From contig CP136064.1 in the NCBI GenBank assembly GCA_032622095.1, forward strand, positions 189,895,794-189,959,793: DNA of 64,000 nucleotides, given 5' to 3'. This document shows positions 27,901-42,900 of this stretch, in pieces. Each line of letters opens with the position of its first letter. Within the stretch, counting starts at the first letter, position 1. Both the position numbers and the translations under genes were made by a program. The notes under the pieces are model-generated. The model saw only the letters and a program-made list of their open reading frames with translations, ran no database searches and was not told where the DNA came from. The stretch is from Siphonodentalium dalli. Taxonomy: Eukaryota; Mollusca; Scaphopoda; Gadilida; Siphonodentaliidae.

Positions 27901-30900
27901 TTTCGAGATTTACCTAGTTAACACCACCGACTCACGACAAGTACATCTTCCACGCTGTCAGCCTGTGTGATCGAGATCACAGGCCCGATATTCGCCATGA
28001 TATGACCGATAACATTGTTACTCAGAGGCGTATCACCATTGACTGAACAAATTTGACTGACCAAGCATTCCACTTTCAAGCCAGTGAGTTTGGCTGATAA
28101 TCGTTTGTCCTGAATATGTGAGGTCAGATTAGTCATCTCCAGATTAAACACAAAGTTTAAAGGCTCTTGATTAAGGCGTCCGCAATGTGAATATAAGAAA
28201 GTTATTTAAATTTCGCCTATCAAATAACAAATTAATAACTTGTTCGAATGATACCGCATCAGCGTATATCACATACTAACATATCTGTTTCTTGATGAGT
28301 CCAAATTATATTCATTTGCTAGAACATATATGCAAACTTCTACAAGTAATGTTTTCTTTTGTTCCAATAGAATGACAATAATACTATAAGGCGACTTGTG
28401 TGTCACTACTGATGTAGCAAATAATTTAATGAGGAAATACGCAGCGCACTGTAACTGACCATAATCAACGTTAGAGTTATTGTTCGTTGCTAAATACGCA
28501 ATCATTACCGACTGTTACAGTGTTTACAAACAATGAATTCAACATACGGAATCTCGTCACTGGAGGGTTAATGCAAATAAGAACACATTACTTCTGTTGT
28601 TTTATGTTCTTTTTGTTAATAATGGTTTTTCAAACTCGGTAGGATTTTTCAGATGTATACCGACAGATTTTTTAGAGAAAATCCATTTTTAAATACCAGG
28701 CAATTTTGGCAAAACGTGCGTCTGACCCGAGATGACGAATCGCCGCATCGCGTCTAAGAGTTCAGACAGAACACCTCTGGCCCCAAAAACGCATTACTTT
28801 TAACAGGTATCCGTGAAAACTTGTGATTTTAATAAGGTATACCCCTGTAAACGGGCCACAAAGGTACGAATGCGTTAATTTAGTTAATAACCCAAAGAGA
28901 ATGTGGTAGATTAATTAAAGTCAAAGGATGTGGTGAATTAATTAAAGCTAAAGCTGGCTTCCGTACACCGCAGACTCCCTCCTGTATGTAAAGGCCAGCC
29001 TCAAAGATACCGAATGACTGCGTTAACGCTGTATTTACTGAATCTATATATTCTCCTATTCAGTTTTAAAATCATCTTTTGGAATGGTATATATATTTAT
29101 TTGGACGGGTGTTTTTATAATACAAGTGAATTATAGTGCACAAGACAATGGATTCCCATTCAGCCATTAAGAGAGCATGTTCAGATAATAAGGCCAAATG
29201 TTTGGACTGAAATGGCCATCAGTAGGGAAAATCCTTACCATATAGAAGGGAGGGACCAGGCTTGAGGTTTAACATTGGGAGAAGTCATGTCTCCCTGTTT
29301 GGTTAATAGACAGAAGTGGACTGTAAACATGGAGAAGTAACAATGGCTGAATTCAAATTCCACCCAACACCACCCTTCTATGACACAATAAGCATCATGC
29401 ATGCAACATGCACCAGAGTACATTCACAAAACCATTATAGCGAGTAACAACACCATTATATCAGTAAATATACTTTAAATATCTTGTTGTGTCATATATA
29501 AATACGTGTATATGAGAGAGAAGTCACCTCCCCATGGGATAAAACATAGAGAGAAGTGGCACATTTTAGGTAGAATGTGTCGCCCTCTAGACTGGTTCCT
29601 GATAGGAGCTGTCATATTGGAAATTCCCAATAGTTGGAATGCTTGAATTACCAGTTGGAAAATGATCAGGCCAAGGAGGTCGTGCAAATGGAATTACCCG
29701 GACCTGGATATTTGGTGTGGTTCGAAGGGGACGCAGTCGGAAATTCTAACTTCGACCGTCCCCTCCATGTATACCCTCTGCATGCAATCATGCTCCCGCG
29801 CCCACAACTGAATAAGATACAAAGGGCATTAAAGGGTAGACGTAGACATGTACTGATGACTGATATGTCTTCCAAGACAGTGTCTAGCACAATATATATT
29901 ACTCGTGTCATTAGAAATAAAAAGTCTAAAAGATGATGTAAATATGCAGCGATATGAACTCGTGGCCAAAATATAACACAAGCATGCACTTGTGGGTAAT
30001 TGGTTTTGTCATCAACGCAAGAAGGGGAGACATTGCTGGAATGCTATACTGGCACGGCATATCGCACTAAACGAAACGCTCTCAGATACGAATCATCATC
30101 AGCATGTCTGCAGGTGAGATATCATCAATCAAAGTAAGTTGGAAGAATCATTATCGTGATTTAATTATACTTCTCTTGTGAAACACATCATACATTCTCA
30201 ACGACTTGACAAACCCAGAGATTAAATTGTTACTTTTAGTTTGATCAATTCTGACGTGACTTCACGCAATGGATGTCTGTTCTAGTACAATTATATATAA
30301 CACGAATAAGCCTGTGATAATGATTTTGAATTTAATTTTTTTTAAAGTTAATTGAAACTTAGTCCGCTGCTTTTACATTCAGGGAGAAGGGTTAACATGT
30401 TGCTTACAACAGAGAACATTCATCCGACACAAACATTCAACCATATTACCATACGCTTATACATATACATTCAAAAGCTCTAAATAGGCGATCGGGCGAT
30501 CTTGTATATTGAAATTGAAGTTTCAAACCTTGTGTTATATGTCGTTTTTATGCTTTATTTCGGTTTAGCGCGACACTAAACTGAATGGTGACTATAATTA
30601 CTTTAATTTAAGTGAGTGAAAGGGAGAATGTAAATGTAATTCGTGAGGTAAAACGTGCAATTCTGCTGAGCATCAAGACATTTATTGTTTTTGTTTATTT
30701 ATATCGCTTATTCTGAATTTTTAGTGTTTCGCTTTATTTGGTGACTAAGTCATGCATGTATAACGAAATAGATTCAAATTAATCATAAATATGTATATAT
30801 AATTCGGGCAGAAATGTGAAAGAAAAAATACTTTGATTTGCCACAAGTTCCCCCCTGAAATAGCATTCAATTTACCCTAATTTATCAGAAAATATCTCCA

Positions 30901-33900
30901 ATTTGCCGAAACATAGGCCAATGTTTGAGCTTTCAAAACGTTGGGGGGGGGGGGGGGCCTTACGACTATAGATTAGAAATAAAGTTTTAAGTAAATGAAG
31001 CTGTATGAAAATCCGATGATGATTTAATGAGGCTGTAAACATACTTTGATCCGGGGAACAATATGAGCAGGTCCAATTTCAGGTGCGACCGTGTCCTTGA
31101 CCTCGACCTCCATCATATCCGTTCATATAGGCATGTTTCTGCACCTCGGCCGATCCAATTCAAATTTGGTATGTAGGCCAACTTTGATCCCGGAAACAAT
31201 ATGGGCGGTTTCAATTTCACGTGCGACCTTGACCTCGCTCATATATAGGAATGTTTCTGGACCGATCGAACAATAATTCCCAGACGGAGGCGATCACAAA
31301 GAAATCCCCAAATAGCCCGGACGAAGTCGGGCACATCAGCTATATTGTTTGGTATGTTATTGTTATGCATATACGTATCGACATATTAAACATAATGCAA
31401 TCCGTATAGCATGCGCCTAAAATAAGGTCAAATATGTGTTCAGTGAAAATTTCAATCTTGATGAACAACAGATTGGCAATCAATCTTCAATCGTCGAATT
31501 ATATGGGGTTGTAAGTTTATTTTATGCATAATACTTGGAATAGTATCGACATATTGAACATAATGCAATCAGTATAGCATGCGCCTAAAATAAGATCAAA
31601 TATGTGTTTAGTGGATATTTCAATCTTGATGAACAACAGATTGGCAATCACTGTTCAATCGTCGAATTAACTGTGGTTGTAAGTTTGCCAACATTCATCA
31701 ATGATAAGCCTATTATCCGATTCAGTTTTAATGGGTCGCTGGGTGGGAACTGCGCATGTGCAGTATATACCGGGTGCAGCAGTACCTGTTAATATTGGCT
31801 GCAGTTCTTAGTGCATTAGATGAGTGATAGATCCGGAAGCTAGGGCGCAATTACAGTATTAAACAATTTGCTCACTGTTTTCCTGGTCTCGATCTTACGT
31901 CATTCCAGATTTGCGCGGATATGCATGATCTTAATCGTACATTTTTATCGCTAATGTAACAGCCATACCATGTTACCCAATACAAGGAAAGCTCTATGTG
32001 TACTTGGGATTAAAGCAGAAAATATCTCTGGGTAACACAAGGTCGTGCATGATGAATAATTTGAGATAAACAACTCAGCATGTCTATTTGAAGCAAAATA
32101 CCGCAATTTTCATGAGCAAATCAAACGGAAGATTTGTACCCATATATAGTAACTGTTAAATATTATATGATCATTTGATACTTTTGCAAAATTATCCACT
32201 GCGATAACTAGCCTTCGCTCTGGTGTATAAACTTCGAATTACCAAAATCAACATGTGAGAAATTTCATCTCCAGCTACCATGGCTAATAGAATGTTCACA
32301 TGCACGTATGCCAAAAGTCATCTTTGACAATTTTCAACCAAACAGCCAAATATGATCGGATATTTTCTAACCGGAGACATTGGGAGTTAATTGTTGATTG
32401 TAAGCAGGAAAACCGTTCAACCATTGGTATAAACATACTTCAATACTTAAAGTGATGTGAAACACTACTGTAGGGTGATCAAATTGAAATGGAGATGACT
32501 CTCGATGACGAAATTGTTTTCGTTTGTTTATCGCCGATAGTTGCGTCCCGAATCGAGAAGTAAATATTTCCAATTTTGCGTATTCCAGACGATGTTTTCT
32601 ATGGAGTGGTATGGTCGATTTCCTTGACATTTTCGACAATGTTAATAGAATGCCACATTCATCCAGTTGGCATAGTGCCTGAAAACTAACTGATCAGTTC
32701 CATGCACCCGAACAAGTCCATAATATGTCTTTAATATTAGATATTCTTTTCAAAATTAAAACATCAGAATAATTGCAGAAAATTCCACTGCGATGTTTCC
32801 AATTTCTGTTGTTCTGGCTTAACATGTTTAACTCTTGAACAGGTTGTCTTTATGAGGGCAATTGGCCTTGGCACAAACAATATATAACTTCAATTTTTTT
32901 ACATTCTCGTTTCAGTTCTCTGGATATATACTCAACAGCAATCAATGTCGAACATATATCTGGAGTAAGTGATGCTATTCGTCCACTGGCCAGTTTGGTT
33001 ATTCGACCTTGGTACACACATATTATCCCGCGGAGAAAACACGGGGCATGTAGGTACAATGCTATAGAGTTTCTTATTCTTGCGATTATTATCTGTAGCA
33101 ATTTAAATCCGTTCATCGGTTCGGTAGTGTTTAGTTGATACAACAACTGTTTGTTATCATGCGTTAATTAAATTAGCTATAGACCGCTAGAGAACCAGGC
33201 ACCCATACGATATAGAGGTATTCTTATTTTTCTACAACATTCAAGAAAGCTGGGCTCAAACGTGGCCACGGTATAGTAAATTCGAGGACTATTCCACACA
33301 GGGTCACTAATTTTCTAGTGGTCTAACCTATACTGTGCTCCAACTGGAGTTAGATCAAAACACGAAAAGTTGAAACCACAGATTGCAACGCCTAATAGAT
33401 ATGCAGACAACACATCTCACCCACCCCACCCAATAACAAAATATAACCCATAAGACAGTTCACATTGATTTATCCTGTTATCTTCACGTATATGTGTATA
33501 ACCGTGTATGTTTAATCTCTATATATACATTTGTTCATGCTCATATATCTGTTTGATGGAAAGAGAAAATAAGTATAGAAACACAAATATGCAAGATGCA
33601 TGCATCTGCACGAGAGCATGTGTATTTTCATTGAGTGAATTTGTTAGTGCAGTTTTTCGAATCAGTGACCATGCATCATTCGCGAATATTATCCCAATTC
33701 GAAGAAACTGGTGGTCTGTTTCCCTGTAGAACGTTTATACATATAAATTAGCTAGTTGATTTAATTTTCTTAAATGTCTTTGTGTCATTAGGCAATGTCT
33801 GTGTTTCTGTTACAGTGCATCGGTGTGGTTCACTTTTTAAGAATCTCAGTGAACTGTCGTCACACCGTAGCAACCAGATGTTCGCCCGACAAGAAGCCCA

Positions 33901-36900
33901 TATAATGGGGCTATGAACAGAGGATATAAATCAAGACATTATCCCATTTCTATTTGTGCACATAGTAGGTAACATTTCTCAGACAGTTGTTAATGTGAGC
34001 CCACCCAATTGCTGAGAGCAATAATTGAAATTACTATTGAAGGACTTCGTTCATTGAGATGGCTTTTAGTAGCTCAAACAGTTGTAAACTTAAAAAAAGT
34101 AATTACCAAGTCGGGAAAAATATCCATATTGTTCGCGCCTATGTCGAATTAAGCATGATTGGCGCTTAGTCTTTTCTCAAATTAGGACGTTAATTTTTTT
34201 TGTTGAAATTTATTTGCAACGACAACGCCCAAGGTCATTAAAATCATGGATGGTCGAATGTCTTGTGTTAATAACTTAAGACCTTTGCGTCAAGCGAGAC
34301 ATACGCTGACATACGCCACGGAATCAGACACCACTGTCCGCATACCTAATGTAAGTTACACCCTTGCCTTCAATGACAAACCACGGGGTAAGGCCGGGCG
34401 TTGCGCAAGGTAAACATAACGTTAAATTTATTGCCCTTGATCCGTGTTTTATTATATAACTCAGGATTGAGAATAAACACGCATAGGTATCAGTTTTCAA
34501 TCTTCGCTGACAAACAAAATTGGCTAGTGATCCATAAAATGGTCATCTCTGTAACGTCGATTAAAGTTTTTAATTGGCGGTATTGACAACAAGGTGATAA
34601 AACGGTGATTACGTGGCTATCTTTGTGTCAGCTGCTGTGACTGTCGTTGAGTTATCGACATGTGGTGTAGATTAGGATTCTACGGTCATGAACTTTTAAG
34701 TTAATTTTATCAGGCGACAGTGGTAGATCTCGCGACCACCTCAGTGTCTCTACGTAATGACCAAGCAAACTATGCAATGCATGTTGCATAAAAAAATTAT
34801 GCAATGACAAGTCGCGAACATATCTGACCTTGTCTGAAATAACGCATTGATCTTGATTACTTACGACGTCTAACCCACAATGGAAATGATTCTTCTATAG
34901 TCCTATAGCTATTTACTGACATGGGTGATTATATTTACACCAATGCCAGTAATCGTGTTGCACACAATACAAATTCGGAGGAAGTGCATTGTACTGTTCT
35001 AACAACTGTAGATCGTTTATATATGCTGCTCAACTCTCGGTGAAAGGGCCTACACTTGCCAATGATCACACCGTTGCCGATATGGTTAGGTCGCGGATAC
35101 AATCATCGCAGTCTGGCGAGGCGGGGCGGGTTCTAACCCCGACATAAGCTTAATCTGGGTTGAATGCTATCTAAATGTGCTATTTCGATTGATACATGGT
35201 TATTTCGATAAGAAATGAGAATTTATTTTGCACAAATTGAAACAAAGAGCACTCATATTCCTCAGCCCATATATATATATATATATACATGTAGGTGATT
35301 ACTTGCGGTTTATATAGCAAACATAGTGGGCGTAGTCACTTGAAATTACTAACACACAGAAACGTTCCTGTGAATTAAAGGCACGGGCGGCGTTCGTTGC
35401 AGAAATATTCATATTTGTTCAATCGCCACCAACAGAAGGAATATTAAAATATATATAGTTTTGTTCATATGCCAAACATAATCAGCGCGTAAATAGTATA
35501 TTGTCGTCAAGACCTATGATGGTGTACGCAAACAAGAGCCTGCTCGTGTTACATAAGTTGTGCTTCTGTTTACATAACACAGCGCAATTATATTGGTTAG
35601 TCACACACACACACAAATGATATAAACGCTCTTTATTATTTCCATATCAGGAAAACAGTAACAAATAGAGCTCTTTATGTTTACCATATCCGGATCTAAA
35701 CAAAAGCCAGGAAACGTAACGTGTTTTGCCTTTGTTTACATAACAAAGGGGGAATAACATACTGTTTATGCCATATTTCTGATTGGTATAAGAACAAGAT
35801 TTGTCTATATTTTACTATTCTTTCTGTTTATGGCGGTTTTTGACGGAGGTGAATATTTTAACAGCATACCCACCGCCAACACCGCCCGTATCTTTAAGGC
35901 GAATCCTTTGCGAAGTGGGTTTACGTGGTGTTTATGTGTTTAATTCATGCAACAAACATCAGAGATCAAAGCCCCTTCTGCTCATGCAGTGTCGAATATA
36001 TAGAATACCCGAAAAACACTGATTAGTCTTAGTTCAAAGACGGAATGAGAGGTTTAAAGTGCACATGCCTGACCATCTGCTTGGGCTCTTGAAATTAGCA
36101 AAACAAGGATGGCGAAAGGTGGAGAAGGTATTCTGAGAGGACCTGCGAACGCGCACCTCGTAATCACAGGTAAATCTTCATAAGAATACGAAAGTTGTTG
36201 TGAATTCGGAAGAAATAGACACATACTTCATCAGTCAATTTTCATAGAAGAGTTGGACTTAGGTTTCTCTTGAGTGTCATGCGAATGCGGTTAGTTTGTG
36301 TTCCTTTGATTCACCGTAAACACTCGCTCCTTTGTTGGAGACTATACCTTTGAAGTAAACGTGTACGTGGTATGGTCCCATGAATTGTTGGATATATAGC
36401 TAGATCACCGACGCAGATAAATAGATAATTTATTTACAAAATGCCCAAAACGACATACACCCTGAAATATAAACGTATACATGGCCGGGCGATTTTACAC
36501 CATAAAACCACCTTTCTGCCCACAGAACATGAATAGATCGGACACATTAGCCCATTCTATACGAGGTTTTGTTTGCCAGATATCGACTTTCATTAGAGAA
36601 AGTTTTAGCACGTTTTGATTTTCTGTCAGTATATATCCATAATTCAAACGAGCTCCTCTCATAACGCGATATATAATAAAGAGCGTTGTCAGATGTGAGC
36701 CTTTGTGATTTTTTCGACGCATTTCTCGTGGATGATTTTATGGATTTTCGCGAATATTGTGTGATACGAATGACGCGGTTTCATTTTATTTTGCCTGATA
36801 TGCGGCATTATCTGAATTATTTACGTCAAATTTGACCGTCGATCTTTAACCAGGTTATGGGGTAGACATCTGAACAAGGCATTTGGTATTATCCACTGTT

Positions 36901-39900
36901 CGAGTCTGAACAAAAATGTTTTGAGCAAACCATTTGGATCGACACTCCCACTACCAAGGTAGTCAGTATAGTGGGCGATTATCACCGCTAATTGGTTAAC
37001 CCTTCCATTACTCGAGCTTCCTGAAGTTTTGCGAAAACCCTGTGCATTCTCTTATATATGCGAGTCTCCCATATGGAGCATCGCATAAGTAAGAGAATGC
37101 ATTGGCATAACAATATTTACCTCGAATGTGTAAGCCAGTGCATTCTCTTATTTATGCGAGGCTCCCTATAAGGGAGACTCGCATATATACGAGAATGAAC
37201 TGGCACAGGGTCTTTACTGCTGCGCCAGCGCAGCTCCCGTCACGAAAGGGTTAACTAATGGGTATAACTTTTGAGTGAAACCCCTGACCATCACCTCTAA
37301 TAATGACAATTTTACAAAGGTCCTAATCGGATCCGTGGAATTGATTTAACGTGCGGATTTCGGAACCCAAACCGAAGTCACAACGAAGAAACAATCAACA
37401 CAAGGGATCGAAATCTATTGTAGACCTCCAATAAAGTCAGGGGCCCAAATACGATAAGATGATGTTAAAATCAACAAATGATGCCATAATTAGGAACATG
37501 AGAATGCAATCATATTGTCGTGACGAAGCATGACACTATAAGATTGTCTTTCGGATCGCGTCATGCGACGTGCCGGAATAAGGTTTCTGTCGTGTTGCAA
37601 CAATCATTATCTATATATACCCGCAGCGTGTTTGACCATGCTTTATTTGTCAAAATCTCCAAATTTGTTTTGTGGGTGAATATGAAATTGGTTAAGCCTT
37701 TCTATACTAAATAATAATCGACGGGTAGTTCCCGTATAGGAAATGTTCAGGTTATCTGAACATTTCCCCCAATAAATTGGACTTATTCTACACTTTTATT
37801 ATCTGCCGTCTGCTTATTTTTTTCTGAAAACCCCTCTAGTTGAATAATATACCATTCCAATGTAGCTATTATAACTGAGTGCGGGGAATCCATTTAGTAT
37901 ATAAAGGTTTAAAATAACAGTAAGCATCTGGATCGTAGAGTACTACCACAGGGTCATGCTAATAGAGCTTAATGTGCCGTAGCCAACGACTTCATTTGAG
38001 CCTCGGTCAGAATCTGACCCGCATTTGCGTCCACATGTTAATAGGAAATACCTGCTGTGGAACATTACCTATACACACCAGCATGGGCCTGCAGTAAAAG
38101 TAGCCGAACATAATGTAATCAATTTGGTACATTTATGAAATATTTGGTAAAAGCAAAAAATTGATTTATAAAAACCAAGAGTATGGCAATATGATTCTAA
38201 TGCACTAAAGTTGGTCAGTATAGGGGACAAAGCATACTTCATACCGTATGTATGCTTCGGTCAGTATAGGGTGCAAATCGTGGCTTTCCGATCACTTCAT
38301 ACTCTCTATATGTTTCGGTTAGCGTAGAGTGCAAATAATGCATGGCTTTTCAGACACTTCACATATCCTCTATATATATGGTTTACAGAGCGGTGTCCGT
38401 ACACGACTCTCCTTGGCACAATGCATATCAGACGGTAATCGTACACATTGATATATCGAGTGTTTAGGTGTTTCTCTTTGACCTGCATACGTAATTTCTT
38501 TCATTCGTACACATCTTCTGTGGCACCCTTGTTTTTTGTTTGATACAAGCAAAGACACAAGACATTTTTACACACGCTATTAGTATCAGAAATCGAATAC
38601 TAATTTATATTATAGTATCCAGTATGTTGTAAATTCTAGCGGGATAGACGGGTTATGTGTCTATCGGCTGGATCACGGATCCATCGGGGTCACCAGGCTA
38701 TCGCTATGTGCCCCAGTCTGATCTTTTGGTTTAATACTGAGATCCGTGCCAGGATAGGATTAGAATTGCTTGTTGAAAGAATCATATACAGTTGCCGTCT
38801 TGTTATCTCACCCCTTAACCTTACTAGCACTCTTTATTACCTTTATTTATTATTGGCCCGTCGAATCCTCCTCCAACTCGAGGTTCTAATGATTTGTTTT
38901 TTCGCGTCTCGTGTTTCTTTTTATCGCTTTGCGATGTGGCAGTACACTGCCCTGTTGAGAACTATGGCGTGAATCTAATCTGGTCCTTCCCATTCTAATA
39001 TAGCCAATTCCTTGATTGTTCCAGACGTATCGAGTGGTATGATAGACACCGAGTGATCTACGAGCCATCTAATTTTAATCACATGTTTTCCTTTTTCTTA
39101 CGGACCATATGGTCCAACCTGGTGACCTCCCATTTCGTAAACAACAACATAGTGCCAATTGTCCGACGTATCGTTCAAGTGGGTACAAATCGTGATTTTG
39201 TCATTGCAGAAGCGTCTCCATAGTGTGTGCCCTTTTGATGTAAGCAAGATGATTGTCTAAATATTAGCATTGAGCAAAAATGAGAATATATACAGTTCAA
39301 TCCATACCTATCCATGGATACAACTAGTTTATGTACCCACTGGAACCGATCCCACTCTTTGTTATTCCAAGTATCTGTTATCATGTATGCTCATTTGTAA
39401 TTTCACATACTTTTTATTGTGGTGTGCAATAAAATATGTCATCACTGGAACCATGTATTTAAAGCCACATGGCGGTTTACGTCGTAAAAAATCTCGGTCA
39501 AACCCATATTCGAACTCGATCTGTATTTTGGGCTGAGAAACTCATATACAAAATTTGGTTCCGATCAGATAGAAAATGTTTACGTTATACCATGCGTAAA
39601 TTGTCTATGGGCATACGTATAGACACAGACAGACATACGGACGGACGAACGAACGAACGACGAGTGGTAAATCCGGACGTCGTCACGATGTGTACATATA
39701 CCATACTATGGTATTGCCATACTGTGGTATGGTTACACATAAAAAGGGTTACATCATGCCCTTGTCTGAAAGATATTCCCGTCGCCCTTTTTGCTTCCGA
39801 CGCCCCTTCTATAAGCGTTGATGAAATATATACATGTTAAGTGCGGTGAAACATAGAGGCAACATTGATACTTTAGCCTTGTGCAATATAAAGTTCTTCA

Positions 39901-42900
39901 ATGTTAAAAGCTCTTCGAATATGGCAAACCTAAATCTTCCCTATCCTCGGATAAACCAATGAAAACAAACACCATATATGTCACCATGTGCACGTGAGCA
40001 TTGGCACTATATATAGTTACCAGGAACCAGAATATTCAATACGAGACTTTGAGTGTGCACAAATAAATAAACACGTGAGTCACAAAAACAATGGCGACGA
40101 AAACAAGATAGCAGTATTCAATCTCTAAGAAATTGTTCCAACATTGAAATCAACAATATTAATAGATGTACTCTTAGTTCCATGAAGTAGAAACTTAGAC
40201 AGGTGTTGCAGAATTTCGCGCACTAGACTGGTGCTTGCATAAATTGAACCAGTCGCCGGATTCAAATCGTCGTAGCCTGACCAGTTTTGCCTTAAAGGTA
40301 CTCAATCCGATCAGCCGGTCCCCATACCATCAAGTGATCAAGATACAACAATAACAACATTTCTTTAAAATACGCTTATGTTTTCAGAATCGATTTATTG
40401 CAACAAAATAACTGTCAACTATGGTATCAAATTTCCCAAAACTTGTTATTTATCAACATTGTTTTCAACATAATATGGCCGTATTGTCACTAAAGTATCA
40501 CGAACTTTGACCGTATTACCACTTGGTTTTAGAGTTATCCATCTTCATCCGCAAATTTGTCCAAGACCTTCCGTTAAATTTGACCACGTCTTTCTGGCCA
40601 CATACTATTACACATCTCGAGAAATAAAAAACTTCCAAAAATCGATATCTGATCACTCTGAGCTTTGATGGGTGGGTTCCTCGACTGGAATCAAATATTT
40701 TTTACCCCCGAAGCAAAAATAAATAGTAATTTAGGAGCGTCTGATCGGATTGAGTACCTTTAATAACAGTTGAAACCGGTTACAAGTTTGTTCATTTCTT
40801 GTTAATACATTCGGTGAGTCTATATGATCTCGTTTACAACGATATTCCGGGAACAAAGTGATGAATGCTCTCAAGATGATTGTGCTGGGGCAATTTACGA
40901 GAGCAGATAATCATGTCGTCGGAATGTACTGATGATTACTCCTAGAACATGTGGTCTTGAAAGAATTAGGAAATTAGCAAGAGGTGTTCAAATCATTTCC
41001 CTAACTGCTATCTTCTTTATAGTCGAGATTTGTTGCACCGAATACTGTGAGACGACGACCAATATATGCAGTTGCCATTCTTCCGTTAGATTACCAATCT
41101 CGGTGTAGTTCTGCGTCGTGGCAATCTAACTTTGAAGTCACGTACACGCCGTTCTCAGTCGCATGTTAGTCCCCGTTAAATATGCCCAATTAATCGCACT
41201 CGAAACATAACAAAATACGATTCCTATGTATTCTAAACCCAACACGAAATAGATCAAGCTTCAGCACATTTCCTAGGAAACTTAGGTCATGACAATTACC
41301 CGTATTTACTTTTATAAAACAGTTTACCAGGATTTTGTTTTAATGATAACCAAGCGATCGTCTCTCACAAAGATGATACTTCTCTGCCTAATGGGGACAT
41401 GTATTAAAGGACTACTTTTTCAATTAGAATGGGATAATTTCTGTTTTTAGATAGATTTGCCATTTTAATAGTCGTTGTGCGTGTATTGGAGATGTCAGCT
41501 GTAAATATGTGTTATGAACATATATAGCATAAACTTAAAGTAAAGAGCTATCACACTTTTGTATGAAGGAATGTTCGCCAACCATTCCACGATATTTAAT
41601 AAGAGGACCGTCACGGTGGCATAATACGCCCGCTGACTTGTTCAAAGTCCAATTCAGAAATATTCAATATTATAATGAATAAAATTTCAAACTTTAAGTA
41701 AAACTGACTCAATAAGTCTGGTGAGAATCGTGAATAATAATGATAGGACAGTTTAGATAGCAATTCTCATTCAATAAACATTTTATCTACTTTATAGATG
41801 AAAGTCTAGTATTCAACTTTAGTTTACAAACAGATACATTTATTGCATCAAATTACACCATGTTCCAGCCTAATCAAACAGGGGCATGCATGGGGCCCAG
41901 CCCCTTGACATCAACGCAAGCCTGCTCATATTCTTAAATAGCAAAGGGAAAAGAGCAATTAGCCTTCGGTACCCCGCCTCCCCTTGTGCCAGTCGCCCGA
42001 TTCGAATTTAATTATCATCACAGACGGCATATCAAGGAAGAACCCATATACACTCCCACCAAATATCGGTCATGCAATTGCGTTATCCTTCCAAAAGCGA
42101 CCGATGAAACCACAGAAGCAACTTGGTTATTCGTCGACAAACAGCCGCATGTTATAGATTTGATGGTCATTTGAGAAGCCATGCCAAATGGCTCACAATG
42201 AAAGTAAATCACTTTTATCTCGCCACAAATGAACCACGATAATGGAGTTGTCCGAGACCATTGTTTGATGTTGTTACCACGAACTCGTGGAGGTCGATCG
42301 GTATGAAAGGTGGACATAATTTGTCATTCATCCTGACTCGGTACAAATGACCGGACTATACTGGACCATTATTGGAAACGACGCTGAGTGACAGATGCGG
42401 CGTGGTTGGTGGCCTCTAATCGGATCAGTTCCAGTGTAACTAACCGAGTGGACTGACCGCCCCGGACAGCACAAACAAACACTATACCTGCATGAATTCT
42501 GGGGTTTATGACTGACGTTTCTCCCGGCTCGATTGAGTTTATACCCTGTACCTGTTGTGAATAGCAGCTGTCTGGATCATCGAAGACCATCTGGCTTCTC
42601 CTGTTAATGTATCTCCATACCTTCATCTATTAAAGCTCCTATAATTTTTTTCAGGCGATATACGGGTCACGTTGTGAAGATGGCGTGATAAGTTCAACTT
42701 AGTTCGTGCGCTTTGAGAAATTTATTCCCTCCAGATGGAAATTGTGCGAATTATAGGGCACTTTGAAGAGTTAATGAATTTGCACATATTCCAAAACGAC
42801 AATACATGCGAATGTTTCAGCCGAGGTCTAGATGACTACGCACGGTCCTTGTATCAAAGACGCCACTATTGGTGTATAGAAGTAGTATATTATATATTAT

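Noticed and set aside
27918-28151. Minus-strand frame with [22 protein letters not shown] as a possible extra exon of the FReD gene
   Set aside because: No match to a known stalk or domain. It would have to keep phase 1 at both ends, and exons 1 and 2 already join in frame without it.
29634-29989. Overlapping 100-107 codon frames on both strands
   Set aside because: Neither shows a known domain. Part of the region (TTGGAAATTCCCAATAG, CCAGTTGGAAAATG) looks like hAT-family debris.
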